Shown one piece after another: positions 63,338-64,000 of a stretch of 64,000 nt of DNA; the first letter of the stretch is position 1, and each line of letters opens with the position of its first letter. Below the pieces are notes generated by a model. It was not told the DNA's origin. It did not search any database and was given only the letters and a program-made list of their open reading frames with translations. The stretch is from positions 124,001 to 188,000 of the forward strand of contig CAWJCM010000004.1 in the NCBI GenBank assembly GCA_963841405.1. Reading direction: 5' to 3'. Source of the stretch: DATBLE01 sp963841405 (lineage in GTDB: Bacteria; Actinomycetota; Thermoleophilia; Gaiellales; Gaiellaceae). Position numbers and translations under genes: made by a program.

Positions 63338-64000
63338 GCGACGCGCCCGTTCTCTCGGTGCGCGACCTGCGCGTCCATTACGGGACGGTGCGCGGAACGG
63401 TCCGTGCCGTCGACCGTGTCTCGTTCGACATCGGCGCGGCCGAGGTGCTCGGCCTCGTCGGCGAGTCGGGGTGCGGCAAGTCGACGCTCGGCCGCGGCGT
63501 GCTCGGCCTGCTGCCGGAGGGCGCGGCCTCCGACGGTCAGGTGCTGTACGGCGGCCGCAACCTCGTCGGTCTCTCGCCGAGGCAGCTGTCCGGCCTGCGC
63601 GGCCCCGACCTCGGCCTCATCTTCCAGGAGCCGATGACGCGGCTCAACCCGCTGCTCCGGATCGAGGACCACTTCAAGGAGACGCTCGAGCAGCACGAGC
63701 CGCAGCTGACCGAGCGGGAGATCCGCCAGCGCTCGCTGGAGACGCTCGGCCGGATGGGCATCCCCCCGACGCGGTTCCGCCAGTACCCGCACGAGTTCTC
63801 GGGCGGGATGCGACAGCGGATCATGATCGCGCTCGCGCTCGTACTCCGGCCGAAGCTGCTCGTCGCCGACGAGCCGACGACGTCGCTCGACGTGATCGTC
63901 GAGGCGCAGATCCTCGCGATCCTGGCCGACCTGAAGCGCAACTTCGGCACGGCCCTCCTGCTCATCACCCACAACCTCGGGATCATCGCCGAGGCCTGCG
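63334..64000 (+). CDS. dppD: Peptide ABC transporter ATP-binding protein, partial
   Basis: The first 222 residues of an Opp/Dpp-type ATPase, cut by the right edge. Walker A is GESGCGKST near residue 48, the Q-loop is IFQEPMTRLNPLLR, the signature is FSGGMRQRIMIALAL and Walker B is LLVADEPTTSLDV. The switch His is in LLITHNLGI. GTG 63334 overlaps the dppC TGA. The C-terminal oligopeptide-type extension is outside the window. Confidence 0.92.
   Translation, partial: MSDAPVLSVRDLRVHYGTVRGTVRAVDRVSFDIGAAEVLGLVGESGCGKSTLGRGVLGLLPEGAASDGQVLYGGRNLVGLSPRQLSGLRGPDLGLIFQEPMTRLNPLLRIEDHFKETLEQHEPQLTEREIRQRSLETLGRMGIPPTRFRQYPHEFSGGMRQRIMIALALVLRPKLLVADEPTTSLDVIVEAQILAILADLKRNFGTALLLITHNLGIIAEAC

Overview
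The window is GC-rich, densely coded DNA from an actinobacterium. The evidence is an SOS box of the actinobacterial type (CGAACGCATGTTCG) in front of lexA, a DipZ-type CcdA-thioredoxin fusion, a 13E12/DUF222 relic, many GTG and TTG starts, and four-base stop/start overlaps (GTGA or ATGA) in most operons. The mixture of families (SEC-C proteins, CHRD and RTX secreted proteins, MMPL pumps) fits Thermoleophilia (Gaiellales/Solirubrobacterales), but no 16S gene is present, so the class is an inference.

Layout. 0-4 kb (minus): site-2-type protease (cut by the left edge), M29 aminopeptidase, fused MoaD-MoaE, ABC-2 permease and ATPase. 4-10.4 kb: ABC exporter, B12-dependent acyl-CoA mutase large subunit, GT4 glycosyltransferase, aquaporin, a lone receiver domain, secG. 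10.4-14.7 kb (minus): SGNH hydrolase, the TldD/PmbA pair, tRNA-Leu(GAG). 14.9-18 kb: a membrane beta-propeller protein divergent from a GntR/YtrA regulator, then a PH-like protein, lexA and a zinc-ribbon protein. 18-22.1 kb (minus): CHRD protein, dipZ, and a sensor kinase with its OmpR regulator. 22.2-28.5 kb: rnpB, followed by a 6-kb island flanked by two copies of the rnpB 3' end. It holds a tyrosine recombinase, a DUF3800 gene, a methyltransferase relic, an intact GHKL ATPase and a SEC-C protein. 28.5-33.6 kb contains relics (membrane protein, DUF222, carbonic anhydrase) among an EamA transporter and an MMPL pump. 33.6-43.2 kb: DMT transporter, flavin monooxygenase with LuxR-TPR regulator, paaK, RTX protein, secreted phosphoesterase, and a cupin divergent from a TetR regulator. 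43.3-47.2 kb (minus): an overlapping operon of MTA phosphorylase, a glycosyltransferase-like/NUDIX fusion and a GT87/GT2 fusion. 47.3-50.6 kb (minus): an overlapping run of two c-type haem proteins, an AhpD-like protein and a radical SAM enzyme. 50.7-52.8 kb: NarX/NarL-type two-component pair. 53-55.3 kb (minus): HDAC-like deacetylase, 5'-3' exonuclease, PlsC. 55.4-59.3 kb: topA and a primary-type sigma factor. 59.5-64 kb: a dipeptide ABC importer running off the right edge.

The most notable observations are: (1) an integrated, partly decayed island at the 3' end of rnpB carrying an undescribed-looking GHKL ATPase; (2) a ~120-bp two-hairpin repeat that starts one base after the stop codons of moaDE and the sigma factor gene; (3) a 166-bp MITE-like element with 23-bp inverted ends filling the gap between the two importer permeases; (4) a four-copy 18-bp in-frame repeat in the LexA linker; (5) compact divergent operators for the GntR and TetR genes; and (6) the four-gene haem/AhpD/radical-SAM operon. 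At least nine gene remnants lie in the window, five of them inside the rnpB island.
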